The notes: a model not told the origin generated them from the letters alone. A DNA stretch of 64,000 nucleotides from Algivirga pacifica (GCF_039543525.1 NZ_BAABJX010000059.1:62001-126000); one strand, 5' to 3'; shown: positions 35,101 through 45,037, counted from the stretch's first letter. Program-made: numbers and translations.

Positions 35101-35753
35101 TTAATTAGAATTATTATAAAAGTCATAAATAAGAAATGTATTCGAAACTCCACTAGTTCCTCCATCTAAAAGTGATGTTCCTATCACATCTACACTACTT
35201 GTATGAATGTAGTTTTTCGTATCAAATTGAAAGGTTGAAGATAAAGTAGGTATTCCTAAAGATGAAGAGTGAAAATAAGTTGGAGGATAAAGTCTCTTAC
35301 TTGTAATTGATATTGTTTCCATCCTATTCCTATCAAGGTCCCCCATTGGTCCTATATAATAAGAAGTTGAAAACGAAAGGGACCACCCTACATCACGGCC
35401 AATTCCAAATCCTTGTGAGAAAGTCAATGCAGGAGCGAGTGAGGCGCCATTTCCATATAGTTGCCACTGCAAGTCTAAAGATGAAGTCCATCCTCTTTAT
35501 CAAAAGGGTCTCCCCATAGACCAGTAGGATCAATCATTTTAATAGGATTATTTCCTACATAGGTATATCCACTAGTATATTGATAAAGCGGATCCACCCC
35601 AAACCATCTCCCCACAGCAGGGTCATACATCCTGGCGCCGTAATCCAACCACCCAGTCTCCCCCTGTTCCTCTTTCCCATTATAAGTATACTTGAAACCC
35701 GTACCAGCCCCAGCACTCAAAGAAGTGATATTTCCTTCAAACGGATACTATAT
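35101..35753 (-). pseudogene. Rhs-repeat C-terminal tip, truncated and frameshifted
   Basis: The conserved Rhs end is readable: YPFEGNITSLSAGAG, FKYTYNGKEEQ, DYGARMYDPAVGRWFGVDPL, YTYVGNNPIKMIDPTGLWGD (about 35475-35750). This frame then stops (KEDGLHL*), while the downstream variable tail LQWQLYGNGASLAPAL... continues in another frame to 35101, so a one-base shift separates core and toxin-like tail. Upstream of YPFEG there is a TAG and no further Rhs repeats. This is an orphan toxin tip left by recombination, or contains a sequencing error. The tail family is unknown. Confidence 0.7.
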
Positions 35754-36177
35754 GAAAGGCTCAAAATCATCAAAAAAAGAACGAAAAAACTACCTTGTTT
35801 TAGCAAGGCACATAAAGAACAGGGCAGAAAAAACGTTTTTCTGTCAAGCTGGTCAAATTACTTCCTTCTCGTATTGACTACATTTTTGTAGGATTCGAGA
35901 GAACAGTTACCTCCAAAAGAAAATTATGCCCATTAATGAGTTTAAGCGATGCTCAGGGGCGCCATGCAATGGACTCTACACTATATGTGACCTTGCTCCA
36001 GAAGTACTTCCCTGTGATTAAATCCTTAAATGGGCTTGGACGATTAATACATCACTTATCCCTGATAGTTAATGTAATCTACAGTGGAAGGGTAGCAATT
36101 TTCTTTAAGTTACGAAGGATAGCGGTAAAGTGCTATGGTTTTCTTCTGTAGATACAAGAACTATTACCATGAAATAC
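35754..36177. other. Non-coding, possible decayed mobile DNA
   Basis: Between the Rhs remnant and the DEH reductase gene. A short frame (35936-36151) exists but shows no protein-like motif. I see no RNA gene or clear repeat. Confidence 0.4.
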
Positions 36178-36178
36178 A

Positions 36179-36217
36179 AAAAAAGACCGTCCCATCCATG
36201 GATGAAACAGCCTTTTC
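36179..36217 (-). terminator. Possible terminator of the alginate catabolic operon
   Basis: CATCC-AT-GGATG core with weaker outer pairing AAAGACCGT / ACAGCCTTT; on the minus strand followed by TTTTTTTGTA. Lies ~20 bases after the SDR stop. Confidence 0.5.
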
Positions 36218-36239
36218 TATTACTAATGACTTCTTATGA

Positions 36240-36995
36240 TTAAGAGAATGCCAATCCTCCGTTGATATCAATATTATTACCAGTGATAAAGCTTGACTCT
36301 TCAGAAGCCAGGTAACCTACCAGATCCGCTACCTCTTCAGCATTTCCTTCTCTTCTTAATGGAGTTCCACCAGCCACTTTGGACCTTACCTCATCCTTGG
36401 TGAAATCATCGTGGAACTTGGTGGCAATCATACCTGGGCAAAGTGCGTTCACTCTAATTTTCTGAGGGCCGAATTCCTTAGCCCATGCACGTGTTAGGGT
36501 CATCACGGCACCTTTGGCCGTTGCGTATAATGAAGCACCTGGTCCTCCACCATCTCTACCTGCTTGAGAAGCAAAGTTTACAATAGAGCCACCGTTAGTC
36601 ATATAGTTTTTCACTTCTTTAGTGACCTGCCATACAGTCTTCAGGTTAAGGTTTAGCAATAGGTCATAAAACTCATCGTCCTGTTCTTCGATTGGCTTAC
36701 GGCCTACTAGCCCACCTGCCACATTGACTAGTACATGAATCTCTTCTCCGTAAGTGTCTACGGCTGTTTGTACCAGGTTTTTCACATCGAACTTGTTCAT
36801 CATATCCCCTTGTACAATGATCGCCTCCCCTTCTTTTGCCTGAATAAGGCGAAGTGTTTCTTCTGCATCCTGTACGTTGTCATAATAGTTGATGACTACC
36901 TTAGCACCCATCTCGGCTAACTTACATGAAACTGCTCTACCGATGTCTCTTGCACCGCCTGTTACTACGGCTACCTTTCCAAATAAACTACTCAT
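36240..36995 (-). CDS. SDR-family DEH reductase (alginate monomer reductase)
   Basis: 251-residue classical short-chain dehydrogenase. Cofactor loop TGGARDIG (12-19), NVAGG, catalytic Ser143, Tyr157 and Lys161 (YATAK), and C-terminal SSFITGNNIDINGG. In alginate loci this position is held by NAD(P)H-dependent reductases that turn 4-deoxy-L-erythro-5-hexoseulose uronate (DEH) into 2-keto-3-deoxygluconate; that assignment comes from the neighbours (PL17, KdgF, MFS) and from kdgK/kdgA nearby. A 3-oxoacyl-ACP reductase is the sequence-level alternative but context argues against it. Confidence 0.87.
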   Translation of the reverse strand: MSSLFGKVAVVTGGARDIGRAVSCKLAEMGAKVVINYYDNVQDAEETLRLIQAKEGEAIIVQGDMMNKFDVKNLVQTAVDTYGEEIHVLVNVAGGLVGRKPIEEQDDEFYDLLLNLNLKTVWQVTKEVKNYMTNGGSIVNFASQAGRDGGGPGASLYATAKGAVMTLTRAWAKEFGPQKIRVNALCPGMIATKFHDDFTKDEVRSKVAGGTPLRREGNAEEVADLVGYLASEESSFITGNNIDINGGLAFS

Positions 36996-37106
36996 AATTA
37001 ATTCTATTTTTTAGTTGTTAATTTTTTCTTGACCCGATTAAAGGCTTTTATGATTTAATTCTGACTATCAGACATGAACTAATTTTCATGCATTTTCAAA
37101 CGTTCC

Positions 37107-37127
37107 GGACATGCCAATGGCATGTCC
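37107..37127. repeat. Perfect hairpin GGACATGCC-AAT-GGCATGTCC
   Basis: 9-bp perfect stem in the spacer between the SDR and MFS genes; one of several GC-rich hairpins within this locus. Followed by CTACC rather than a T-tract, so not an ordinary terminator. Confidence 0.6.
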
Positions 37128-37202
37128 CTACCACGTTTTCAAATAGGTATACAAGAAAACAGATACCTCATACCCAGTAGTCGGGTTTAATTGTCATTTT
37201 CA

Positions 37203-38549
37203 CTACTTGATCGGTTTGATATCCCGAGCCAACATGTAGATTGCCAAGACTCCTAAGGGTACAAATAGGGCAATCATTGCAAAAATGGGTGTATAGGAAA
37301 CCTGCTCTACAATCACAGGTACTAAGAAATTCATTAAGATCACGGAGAATACACCTACTGTACCTCCCAGTCCAGCCAAACTCCCTACGGAAGCTCCATT
37401 GAAGAAGTCACTTGGCAGAGTCTGTATGTTTCCAATGGCAAACTGAAATCCTAGCAATACGAAGGAGACGATAATCACAAAGGCTAAGGCTGATTTTGCG
37501 GCCAAAACCGTCACCACCAAGCCTGCAAACATAATCAGTCCTCCTGTGGTGATGACTGTCTTACGGGCGCTGTTTACGGTCTTACCATTCTTGATAAGCA
37601 GTCCTGCTACCCATCCTCCGGCAATACTTCCTACGGCTGCACCTACGTAAGGCACCCAGGCAAACAGTCCGATCTGCTTTACGTCAAAGCCATATACATC
37701 GGCCAGATAAATCGGCATCCATCCCACGAACAGCCACCAGATCGGCTCCAGAAAGAATCTTGAAACCAGTACTGCCCAAGAAGCTTTGTAAGACAACAGC
37801 TCTCTCATACTCATGCTTTTCTGATGCTTGACATCCTGATCAAACTCACTCTGTCCCGACTTGATGTATTCTCTTTCTTGATCGGTAATCCAAGGGTGTT
37901 CCTGCGGACCTTTCTTGTTCAAGATCAACCAAGGAATTACCCACAAAAGACTCGTTCCTCCAATAATGGCAAAGGTGATTTTCCATCCGAAAGCGATAAA
38001 CAAGGTCGCAATCAAAGGAGGTGCGATAACTGATCCCAAGGCAGCCCCGGAATTGAATATTCCTTGTGCAATGGCTCTCTCCTTCATTGGGAACCACTCC
38101 GCATTACTCTTCACGGCTCCGGGCCAGTTTCCTGCTTCTCCAATACCCAAGGTCACTCTGAATAAGCTAAAGCTTCTCAACCCAACGGCCAAGGCATGGG
38201 CCATCGTAGAAAGTCCCCATAGTCCAATGGACAATACATAGCCCACACGGGTCCCCACCTTATCAAACAACTTTCCTGATAAAGATTGCCCTAAGGCATA
38301 GGCCACCATAAACACATTCAGAATAATGGCATAATCTCCCTTGTCCATCCCTAGCTCCTTGGCCACAGTAGGCCACATAATCCCCAGGGCAGAACGGTCA
38401 ATATAGTTTACAATGGTGGCCAGGGCGATCAAGCCAATAATCCACCATCTCAATCCTTTCAGCTTGAACCCTTTCTTGGAGGGAGCTGAAGGGGAAGCGC
38501 CCTTATGGGACTCTTCTACCGGTGCTACTTTATGATATACCTCTTCCAT
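37203..38549 (-). CDS. MFS transporter for unsaturated uronate monomers
   Basis: 448 residues, about twelve membrane helices, N-terminal soluble tail. WWIIGLIALATIVNYIDRSALGIMWPTVAKEL is the typical first helix of the ExuT/anion:cation symporter group (D-R-S), with GKLFDKVGTRVGY (loop 2-3 motif) and RVTLGIGEAGNWPGAVK, a signature of hexuronate transporters. It would bring DEH or mono-uronates from periplasm to cytoplasm after PL17. It is two bases from kdgF, so co-transcribed and probably coupled. Confidence 0.9.
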   Translation of the reverse strand: MEEVYHKVAPVEESHKGASPSAPSKKGFKLKGLRWWIIGLIALATIVNYIDRSALGIMWPTVAKELGMDKGDYAIILNVFMVAYALGQSLSGKLFDKVGTRVGYVLSIGLWGLSTMAHALAVGLRSFSLFRVTLGIGEAGNWPGAVKSNAEWFPMKERAIAQGIFNSGAALGSVIAPPLIATLFIAFGWKITFAIIGGTSLLWVIPWLILNKKGPQEHPWITDQEREYIKSGQSEFDQDVKHQKSMSMRELLSYKASWAVLVSRFFLEPIWWLFVGWMPIYLADVYGFDVKQIGLFAWVPYVGAAVGSIAGGWVAGLLIKNGKTVNSARKTVITTGGLIMFAGLVVTVLAAKSALAFVIIVSFVLLGFQFAIGNIQTLPSDFFNGASVGSLAGLGGTVGVFSVILMNFLVPVIVEQVSYTPIFAMIALFVPLGVLAIYMLARDIKPIK

Positions 38550-38551
38550 GT

Positions 38552-38929
38552 TTATGCATTTTCCTCGGTTCCGAAATACGATACTTTACTTCCATCCAGA
38601 AAGTCCTCTCTTACAGGACTGAATACATCAATCAACATCCCTTTTTCGCGGCAAATCACTCCGTGGACTACATGAGGAGGAATGTAAAAGGAATCACCTC
38701 CCTTCAACATTTTAGTTTCGTCCCCAATGGTCATTTCGAATGTCCCCTCTACTACGTAGGTCGTTTGTGCATGGTAGTGCTCATGGGGAGCACCCACTCC
38801 TCCTTCCTCAAACTGCACCTTCACCATCATAATGGTCTCATCGTATCCCATGATTTTTCTGGAGATACCACCTCCCATTACTTCCCATTCTTGCTCTCTG
38901 TCCAGGTGAAATGTTTTTTTATTTTCCAT
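38552..38929 (-). CDS. kdgF: KdgF-type cupin, uronate linearisation
   Basis: 125-residue single cupin. Metal ligands PHEHYHAQ (His49, His51, Gln55) and HVVHG (His89), with GDSFYIPPHVVHG as second cupin motif. KdgF proteins help convert 4,5-unsaturated uronates from pectin or alginate to the open ketonised form. Close gene order MFS-kdgF-PL17 strongly supports this. No signal peptide, so cytoplasmic. Confidence 0.88.
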   Translation of the reverse strand: MENKKTFHLDREQEWEVMGGGISRKIMGYDETIMMVKVQFEEGGVGAPHEHYHAQTTYVVEGTFEMTIGDETKMLKGGDSFYIPPHVVHGVICREKGMLIDVFSPVREDFLDGSKVSYFGTEENA

Positions 38930-38968
38930 ATGCTTTTCTTTGATATAGGTAATTGATTTTTTGATTTC

Positions 38969-41197
38969 TTATTTCATTGCTGAAACATATACAGGGCCTT
39001 CCCATTGGTATTTGTACCCCTTATATTCTATTTGGTGTTTATCTTTGGTCATGGTCTTTTCTGTTGACCAAAACACCTGTAATTCTTCTCCATTTTTCCA
39101 CGTTATCGTTACTCCTTCATATCCTTTCATTAAGGTTAGCTCCTTTACTTCAGCGATAGGAGTTTCTGTTCGGTTTGTCAACTCAGTGACCTGATTACGT
39201 CCACCATGTGGTATAATCACATTAATGAAGCGAGCATGCTTCCCTGTTCTTCGTTGTATCAGGACAGGATCCCTTCTCAAATTGAACTTAGGATCATTGG
39301 CTCCTAACCTGCCCAAGAGATAGCGAGTACCTGTCTCATTAATACTCGCTATACTATAAAAGCGATTTCCCTTCAGCCATGTAAAAGTCGTATTGCTCTC
39401 TTGGCTAATTCCCTCTCCTTCTTTCCATAGATGTTGATACCCATTGGATTGTCCCAACACTTGCATTTGCTGATTGGCGGTACTTTCTATAAAATCAGCA
39501 TTCATCACCTGTCCTTGATAATGATAGGCCAGGTCATATTGATGCACTTCCTCACTTTCAGCCGAAAAGACATCCAGCATTACTGCCTCCCTGTCTGAAG
39601 TTCCTTCTATCATCACCAATTTTCTGCCCATACGCACCCCTGAATAAGCGGTCGTATCCATGGCATATAATGCCTGAAACTCTTTCTCCTGCTGTGCATA
39701 AACCAATACCCCATGATGCTTGGAAGATTTTCTTTTATCCCCATCATAATGTGATGTTTCGTCAACAATCAGGGTATTGTGGGCTATCGTCTGATGTGCC
39801 CAGGTCTTGTTCTCCGGCAAGTAACGTCCTCCCTCTTTTTGCTTGACATTGACATAGCGCACCGCTCCATAATCCTGCAAAATCTCCTGTGCTCCTTCAT
39901 ACATCAGTAAAGAAAGCTTATCGAAATGCCCGTGGCTCAACCCGTGAGAGGTATACTTCATGGAAGTGGTCCATTGCTCTTTTCCTTTTCCCGTACGAAG
40001 GATTCCTATTCCTCCTTCATCTCCTGAGCTCCCATCCGTAATCACCAAAGACGTTCTATTAAAAGGTTGCTGTTTTCCATCCGCCAATGCTAAGGCTACG
40101 TTTAAGCCTGCCTGATTCAACAGTACCGTATTTTGCTCTTCCACAATAGAGAGTAATGCAGGATCTTTTTTCCCATAAGCATATAAAAGATCTACCCCTG
40201 CTACCAAGCTACTGGTCGTATAATCCATTCCCTTGATCGCATCATTGAATGGGAAAAATGTTCCGTCGACATTGGTAAGCTGTAAAAGTGTCTCTACTGT
40301 TTTTAGCAGAATACCATCCCTATACTTGAAGATCTGTCGCTTTGGCTCATTATTTTCAATCGCCAAAGCAAAAAGCATAAACGGGGTCAAGGCATATCGG
40401 TGATAGTAAGGTCCTTCCGTATAGTACCCATCTGGCGAAAACAAGGCATCCAAATGGGTATAAAACCCTGCCTCTCCTTTTTCTTTATGGGCAATCCCTG
40501 CCGTCAGTTCCATGCCATAAAGTGCCTTATTGACCAACGCTTGATCCTCCAGCACATATCCTGTCATCCCTACAGCTGCTACTGCCCAAACGCCATGGTT
40601 ATGAATCCGGTTAAATACCTCAGGATTCTCTGCTGACAAGAAATGAGCAAAGGGCTTTAACAAGTCAGTCGTAATACGTTCCCTTTGCTTCTCCGTCAAG
40701 TAATCATATACACCATCATATGCCTGCGCTACATATACCAACCACACACTTTCGTTCAGCAATTGCCAGAATAACTTTCCTGGCGCATATGATTTCTTGA
40801 TAGGGTGCTCTAGTAACGTAGGGTACATTTCCGCATACGCCTCCAATAGTTCGGTGACAAACCCTGCGTATTTTTGTTCTCCTGTCAGTTGATACAGAAC
40901 CGAAGCCTGATACATCAACCGACTATTTTCCTTATGCTTCTCATGTGTATACCCTCCTGCCGGATCTTTCGGTACAGGTACTGCTATCTCCTCCCTTACT
41001 ACCTTGTCAATCTTCTGTTGCATCTGCTCCAGTGTCTCCATAAAAAGAGGGGCCTGTGGCATCTGCTTTCGGATGTCTTGCACTCCCTCTTTGGTCAAGG
41101 TTAAAGTAGGATGCTGTTGCCCAAAAGCAACGGTTGCCAAGCAACAGCTCCATATCCATCCAATGATCAATCCCTTATTCCACATCCTTACGCGCAT
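38969..41197 (-). CDS. Oligo-alginate lyase, PL17 family
   Basis: 742 residues, signal peptide (GLIIGWIWSCCLATVAFG), periplasmic. Exolytic lyase releasing unsaturated monomers from alginate oligomers. Alpha/alpha-barrel domain with FNRIHNHGVWAVAAVG: Asn200 and His201 match the known Asn/His pair of PL17 (Alg17C 201/202); DGYYTEGPYYHRY provides the catalytic Tyr near 258-259. Then a heparinase-like beta-sandwich with GLSHGHFDKLSLLMY (His zinc ligand). The start overlaps the end of the PL6 gene by 23 bases; a second ATG four codons later would shorten the overlap to 11. Both imply translational coupling. Confidence 0.95.
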   Translation of the reverse strand: MRVRMWNKGLIIGWIWSCCLATVAFGQQHPTLTLTKEGVQDIRKQMPQAPLFMETLEQMQQKIDKVVREEIAVPVPKDPAGGYTHEKHKENSRLMYQASVLYQLTGEQKYAGFVTELLEAYAEMYPTLLEHPIKKSYAPGKLFWQLLNESVWLVYVAQAYDGVYDYLTEKQRERITTDLLKPFAHFLSAENPEVFNRIHNHGVWAVAAVGMTGYVLEDQALVNKALYGMELTAGIAHKEKGEAGFYTHLDALFSPDGYYTEGPYYHRYALTPFMLFALAIENNEPKRQIFKYRDGILLKTVETLLQLTNVDGTFFPFNDAIKGMDYTTSSLVAGVDLLYAYGKKDPALLSIVEEQNTVLLNQAGLNVALALADGKQQPFNRTSLVITDGSSGDEGGIGILRTGKGKEQWTTSMKYTSHGLSHGHFDKLSLLMYEGAQEILQDYGAVRYVNVKQKEGGRYLPENKTWAHQTIAHNTLIVDETSHYDGDKRKSSKHHGVLVYAQQEKEFQALYAMDTTAYSGVRMGRKLVMIEGTSDREAVMLDVFSAESEEVHQYDLAYHYQGQVMNADFIESTANQQMQVLGQSNGYQHLWKEGEGISQESNTTFTWLKGNRFYSIASINETGTRYLLGRLGANDPKFNLRRDPVLIQRRTGKHARFINVIIPHGGRNQVTELTNRTETPIAEVKELTLMKGYEGVTITWKNGEELQVFWSTEKTMTKDKHQIEYKGYKYQWEGPVYVSAMK

Positions 41198-43487
41198 TTA
41201 AAGTCAATGATTCCTCTGCGACAGGCATTCCTAAGTAATGCCCTTTCGCTAGTGTCTTCTTCCACTGCTCCACCTTTTCCGGAGTGTAATTCCCTTCTGG
41301 ATACTGATAGATATGTTTTCCTGCTCTAGGATAAAATGTTTCTATTTTTCCTGAATTCAAGGCTAACACATAATCAATATAACTATTCGCCCAAGCCGGA
41401 TCTTCAAACTTTATGATACGTCCACTTCTTCCGGCATCCTGAAAGAATACATCTTCGATATGGAGTTGCTGTACTCCCCATAGTAGCAGGACACTACCCA
41501 GCTCCTTATTATTGACCTCTACAAACTCACATCGATTGATGTTGACCTTTGGCCCCGTTGTACTTTCGTCATTCCCCATTCTGGTTACTGCCAAGGCACT
41601 TCCCATTACTTTGTAGAACTTACAGTCTTCCATCACCACATACTCAGCATTATACTTCCCTTGCTGCTCTCTTTCTCCATTCAGGTTAATCGCATTACCC
41701 GAGATATTTTCAAACGTACAATGACGGAAAGCTACGGTATCTGCAAACGTACTGGCAGCTGCTTCGAATGCACAGTATTTGGAGGCATCAAAGTCTACAA
41801 AGTCGCAATATTCTACGTTCAAATTATAGTGTTGAATCATCGGCTGCTGTACCGTTCGAATGGCTGACTTAGCTATTCCTTTAGAGGAACGTCCTTCAAA
41901 ACGAATTCCGCTTACCGATAAGCTTCCACCATTATCTATGATAAAGAAAGGCTGTTGCTTCTCATTTTCTGGATATCTAAACGTCACCTTCTTCTGTTTT
42001 TCCGTTTGGATGACCACTGTTTTTGTCAATACAATAGGCTCCTCAAAGCGTACTTCTTCCATCTCCAACGTCAAGGTATCTCCTTCTTGTGCCTCTGCCA
42101 TCGCTTGCTGGAATTGGCTCTTGACACGTTTGTTCGTTCCTTTGGCCACTGCTGCCTGCCCGGTGTTTTTATACCAGGCAGGTCCTGCAGTTTGGGCCGT
42201 TGCTGTCAATACAGGTTGATAGTCAACGTTACTGTATAATCCGTTTTCGTCCTTATTATATATATTATCTGTCGCTTTCATACCACTCCAGTGCCATTGG
42301 CCTGAGCGGTTACGATAGGTATTGTTTTCAAAAGTAAATCCACTCAGTGGCACTTTTGAGGTAATTAATGTTTTCTGTTCGGGATGATAAAATAGGTTAT
42401 TGCTAAATACGATATTCTCTGGAGCCTCGGTACGCTCCTTGTCTGCGCCTACTCCCAATGTGATATAATCACAGTAGAAGAAATGATTGTTGGTAATCTT
42501 TACATCCTGTGCATGGTGATAACGATTGATCAGAGAATTGGGTACTCCGTTCATCACAGGAATTGTTCCAAAGAATCGCTGTCCAGTTAGCTCCTGAAAG
42601 TGATTTCCTTCAATCGTATGTCCTGCATTAATCACTCTAATTCCTCCTGTATTTGGTTCGTTCTCGCCTAAGAAGTAGTTATTCAGAATTTGATTTCTAT
42701 TCCCATGACGTAGTGCTAGCACTCCTCCACAAGCATAGAATGTATTTCCTTTGATAATGTTATCGGATGACTTGATAGAAACCACTTCTACCTCTCCGCT
42801 ACAGCGATCAAAGTAATTGTTTTCGATCAAGGTGTTGGATGATTCCAACGAATAAGTGGATACCCCTACTCTTAAGGTTTCACCTCCGTTAGATCCCAAC
42901 TTAGGTCTAGGACCAAAGTAATTATTAATGATTTTATGGTGGTTATTCAAGCTTCTTTTATCGTTCAATCGCACCGCCAACGTTACGCCACTATTGAGTT
43001 TTCCCCCAAAGTAGCAATGGTCTATCTGATTGTGCTGACCGTGTACCTCTACCCAATAATTCTTGTCAAAACGATTAGGAGGATTGAACCCATCAATCAC
43101 ACAAGCGGTCAAACGAGAATGAAAGGCCAATGCTTTTCCTGACTTAAATCGAATGACACTACGTTTCTTGGCATACCCTTCTTTAAACACCAAGCCATGT
43201 ACCTCCAAGTAGCTTCCCCCTATTTCCAAGAATGAATTTCCTGTCAATACTACCTTCCCTTCCTTTTCTGCCATCAGTACAATAGGAGCCTCTGCTGTCC
43301 CCTCTCCTACAAACTTCAAGTCTACATCTTTCCACTTTCCTTCCTGCATCACAATCGTATCTCCAGCTGCTGCATCAGCAATCGCCTCCTGCAGTGCTGC
43401 TGTATCCTTGACCAGTATACGTCCGTGTTGCTCACAAGAAAAAAGTAAGGTAGCTGCCACCCATAGTTGTAAGATATACTTCCACAT
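41175..43487 (-). CDS. Alginate lyase, PL6 family, two beta-helix domains
   Basis: 770 residues, lipoprotein (LLFSC, Cys18). Right-handed parallel beta-helix with chondroitinase-B-like N-terminal domain: calcium-site region KLGSNGGETLRVG and GEVEVVSIK, catalytic Lys239 and Arg260 (LRHGNRN), separated by 21 residues as in AlyGC. A second beta-helix domain (about 455-770) follows, so this is the full-length, two-domain class often exolytic or G-preferring. Substrate alginate, with dermatan as a formal alternative ruled out by context. Confidence 0.95.
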   Translation of the reverse strand: MWKYILQLWVAATLLFSCEQHGRILVKDTAALQEAIADAAAGDTIVMQEGKWKDVDLKFVGEGTAEAPIVLMAEKEGKVVLTGNSFLEIGGSYLEVHGLVFKEGYAKKRSVIRFKSGKALAFHSRLTACVIDGFNPPNRFDKNYWVEVHGQHNQIDHCYFGGKLNSGVTLAVRLNDKRSLNNHHKIINNYFGPRPKLGSNGGETLRVGVSTYSLESSNTLIENNYFDRCSGEVEVVSIKSSDNIIKGNTFYACGGVLALRHGNRNQILNNYFLGENEPNTGGIRVINAGHTIEGNHFQELTGQRFFGTIPVMNGVPNSLINRYHHAQDVKITNNHFFYCDYITLGVGADKERTEAPENIVFSNNLFYHPEQKTLITSKVPLSGFTFENNTYRNRSGQWHWSGMKATDNIYNKDENGLYSNVDYQPVLTATAQTAGPAWYKNTGQAAVAKGTNKRVKSQFQQAMAEAQEGDTLTLEMEEVRFEEPIVLTKTVVIQTEKQKKVTFRYPENEKQQPFFIIDNGGSLSVSGIRFEGRSSKGIAKSAIRTVQQPMIQHYNLNVEYCDFVDFDASKYCAFEAAASTFADTVAFRHCTFENISGNAINLNGEREQQGKYNAEYVVMEDCKFYKVMGSALAVTRMGNDESTTGPKVNINRCEFVEVNNKELGSVLLLWGVQQLHIEDVFFQDAGRSGRIIKFEDPAWANSYIDYVLALNSGKIETFYPRAGKHIYQYPEGNYTPEKVEQWKKTLAKGHYLGMPVAEESLTLNARKDVE

Positions 43488-43613
43488 AGCTCCAGTATTT
43501 TTATTATTAATAACTATTATATATACACGTAATAATTTAAAAAATCTCTTACCTCCATTCAGTCAATGGAAAACTTAGAGTTACTGTGATGTTCTTTTCT
43601 AGCTTTTTGTGGA

Positions 43614-43667
43614 CCCTCGCCGTGAGGCGAGGGCCTACAATATATTCTATGACAGCATTGTGCTGTC
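43614..43667. repeat. Two perfect hairpins between PL6 and susD genes
   Basis: CCCTCGCC-GTGA-GGCGAGGG and GACAGCA-TTG-TGCTGTC. Not followed by T-tracts. They may cap or protect the susCD mRNA from 3' decay, so that susCD and lyase genes are expressed at different levels (inference). Confidence 0.6.
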
Positions 43668-43678
43668 AAATAACCAAC

Positions 43679-45037
43679 TTAATTACCTCCTGCGTAGCCT
43701 GGATTCTGTTCTAGCAATCCACTACTTACGTTGATCTCTCTTTGAGGAATAGGCAGCAACAAAGAAGTTGGCTCAAAGGTGAATCCCTCTGCTTGTGCAA
43801 AAGCACTCAACACTTGCTCTGCCACTCCGAAACGCTGCAGGTCAAACCATCGCTGATTCTCGAAAGCGAACTCCAATCTTCTTTCCAAAAGCAAGTTCTC
43901 TTTTGTTACCTCTGTCAGGTCAGCCAAGCCTGCACGAGCTCGAACAGCATTTACAGCAGACAATGCAGCGGCATCAGTCGTCGCATTTCCTCCTGCCAGA
44001 ATGGCTTCTGCATACATCAGCAGTACATCCGAATACCTTAGGACAATCCAATCATTGCCACAAAGCTCTGCATTGCTTGATTGTGTCAGGAACTTAGCCG
44101 TTGCTCTCTTGTCTTCTGTCAGGGTTGTTGCCAAACGCAAATCCTCTGCTACATAAAGATCCTGAAGATCATTCGTTGCATAGTTTAGACCGCTCGCCTT
44201 TCCTAGTGCTGTAAACTCCAAGGAGAAAATCTGGCTTTCTGCCTCATTGTCATCCAGGTACTGAATCGCAAAGATGATCTCATCATTCAACTCATTATAG
44301 AAGACATCGTTGAAGTCATCCACCAAGGCATAACTTCCGGATGACATTAAAGCATCCAATAATCCTTTTGCCTCCGCATACATTCCTTGTGTTAGGTATA
44401 CTTTTGCTAGCAATGCTTGTGCAGCACCTTTGGTTGCGCGTCCTTCAGCCACGGCTCCCCTATCCAACAGTAATGCAGCTGCTTCTGTCAAGTCGTTAGT
44501 GATCGCAGTATATACTGCTGAAGACGCTACTCTTGCGAAGGCCTCCTGATTCGAGGTATACACTACTTTATCAATTAAAGGAATATCCCCGAAAAGGCTT
44601 ACCAAATAGAAGTGTCCCATTGCTCTTGCAAATTTCGCTTCCCCTTCAAATTGCTGACGAAGTGACTCATCTTTCACAGCATCCAAGTTCTCCAGAATGG
44701 TGTTCGCCCTGAAAATCACCTTGTAATAGTTGGCCCAATACCTTGCGACCACACTATTGTTAATATCGATATTAAGGTTTTCGAACTGTGCCCACTCTCC
44801 TTCTGAGTTTTTGGTACCGGAGTTATCCGAGCGCATTTCTGTCAAGGCATACTCTTCCTGAACAACCTCTTGCAACCCATCGTAGATCGCATAGACTGCC
44901 GCTTCTACTTCTCCATCGTTTTGGTAGAATCCATTATCTCCCAATGCTGAGATTGGCTTCTCATCCAGGAAAGACTCACAAGACAAGGTTGCGGTCATCA
45001 ATCCCAGACATAGCGTATAGTTTAGTATTTTTCTCAT
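43679..45037 (-). CDS. susD: SusD-like alginate-binding lipoprotein
   Basis: 452 residues, lipobox ATLSC (Cys20), then SFLDEKPIS, the standard SusD beginning. Helical TPR-like core (TNDLTEAAALLLD, GAAQALLAKVYLTQGMYAEAK), WIVLRYSDVLLMYAEA and C-terminal LLLERRLEFAFENQRWFDLQ, PIPQREINVSSGLLEQNPGY all match RagB/SusD. Surface lid of the SusC transporter that captures oligosaccharide; alginate as ligand is from context. 14 bases separate it from susC, same operon. Confidence 0.96.
   Translation of the reverse strand: MRKILNYTLCLGLMTATLSCESFLDEKPISALGDNGFYQNDGEVEAAVYAIYDGLQEVVQEEYALTEMRSDNSGTKNSEGEWAQFENLNIDINNSVVARYWANYYKVIFRANTILENLDAVKDESLRQQFEGEAKFARAMGHFYLVSLFGDIPLIDKVVYTSNQEAFARVASSAVYTAITNDLTEAAALLLDRGAVAEGRATKGAAQALLAKVYLTQGMYAEAKGLLDALMSSGSYALVDDFNDVFYNELNDEIIFAIQYLDDNEAESQIFSLEFTALGKASGLNYATNDLQDLYVAEDLRLATTLTEDKRATAKFLTQSSNAELCGNDWIVLRYSDVLLMYAEAILAGGNATTDAAALSAVNAVRARAGLADLTEVTKENLLLERRLEFAFENQRWFDLQRFGVAEQVLSAFAQAEGFTFEPTSLLLPIPQREINVSSGLLEQNPGYAGGN

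Noticed and set aside
35936..36151. 71-codon plus-strand frame in the Rhs-SDR spacer
   Set aside because: No motif, no ribosome site, no neighbour in phase; probably chance.
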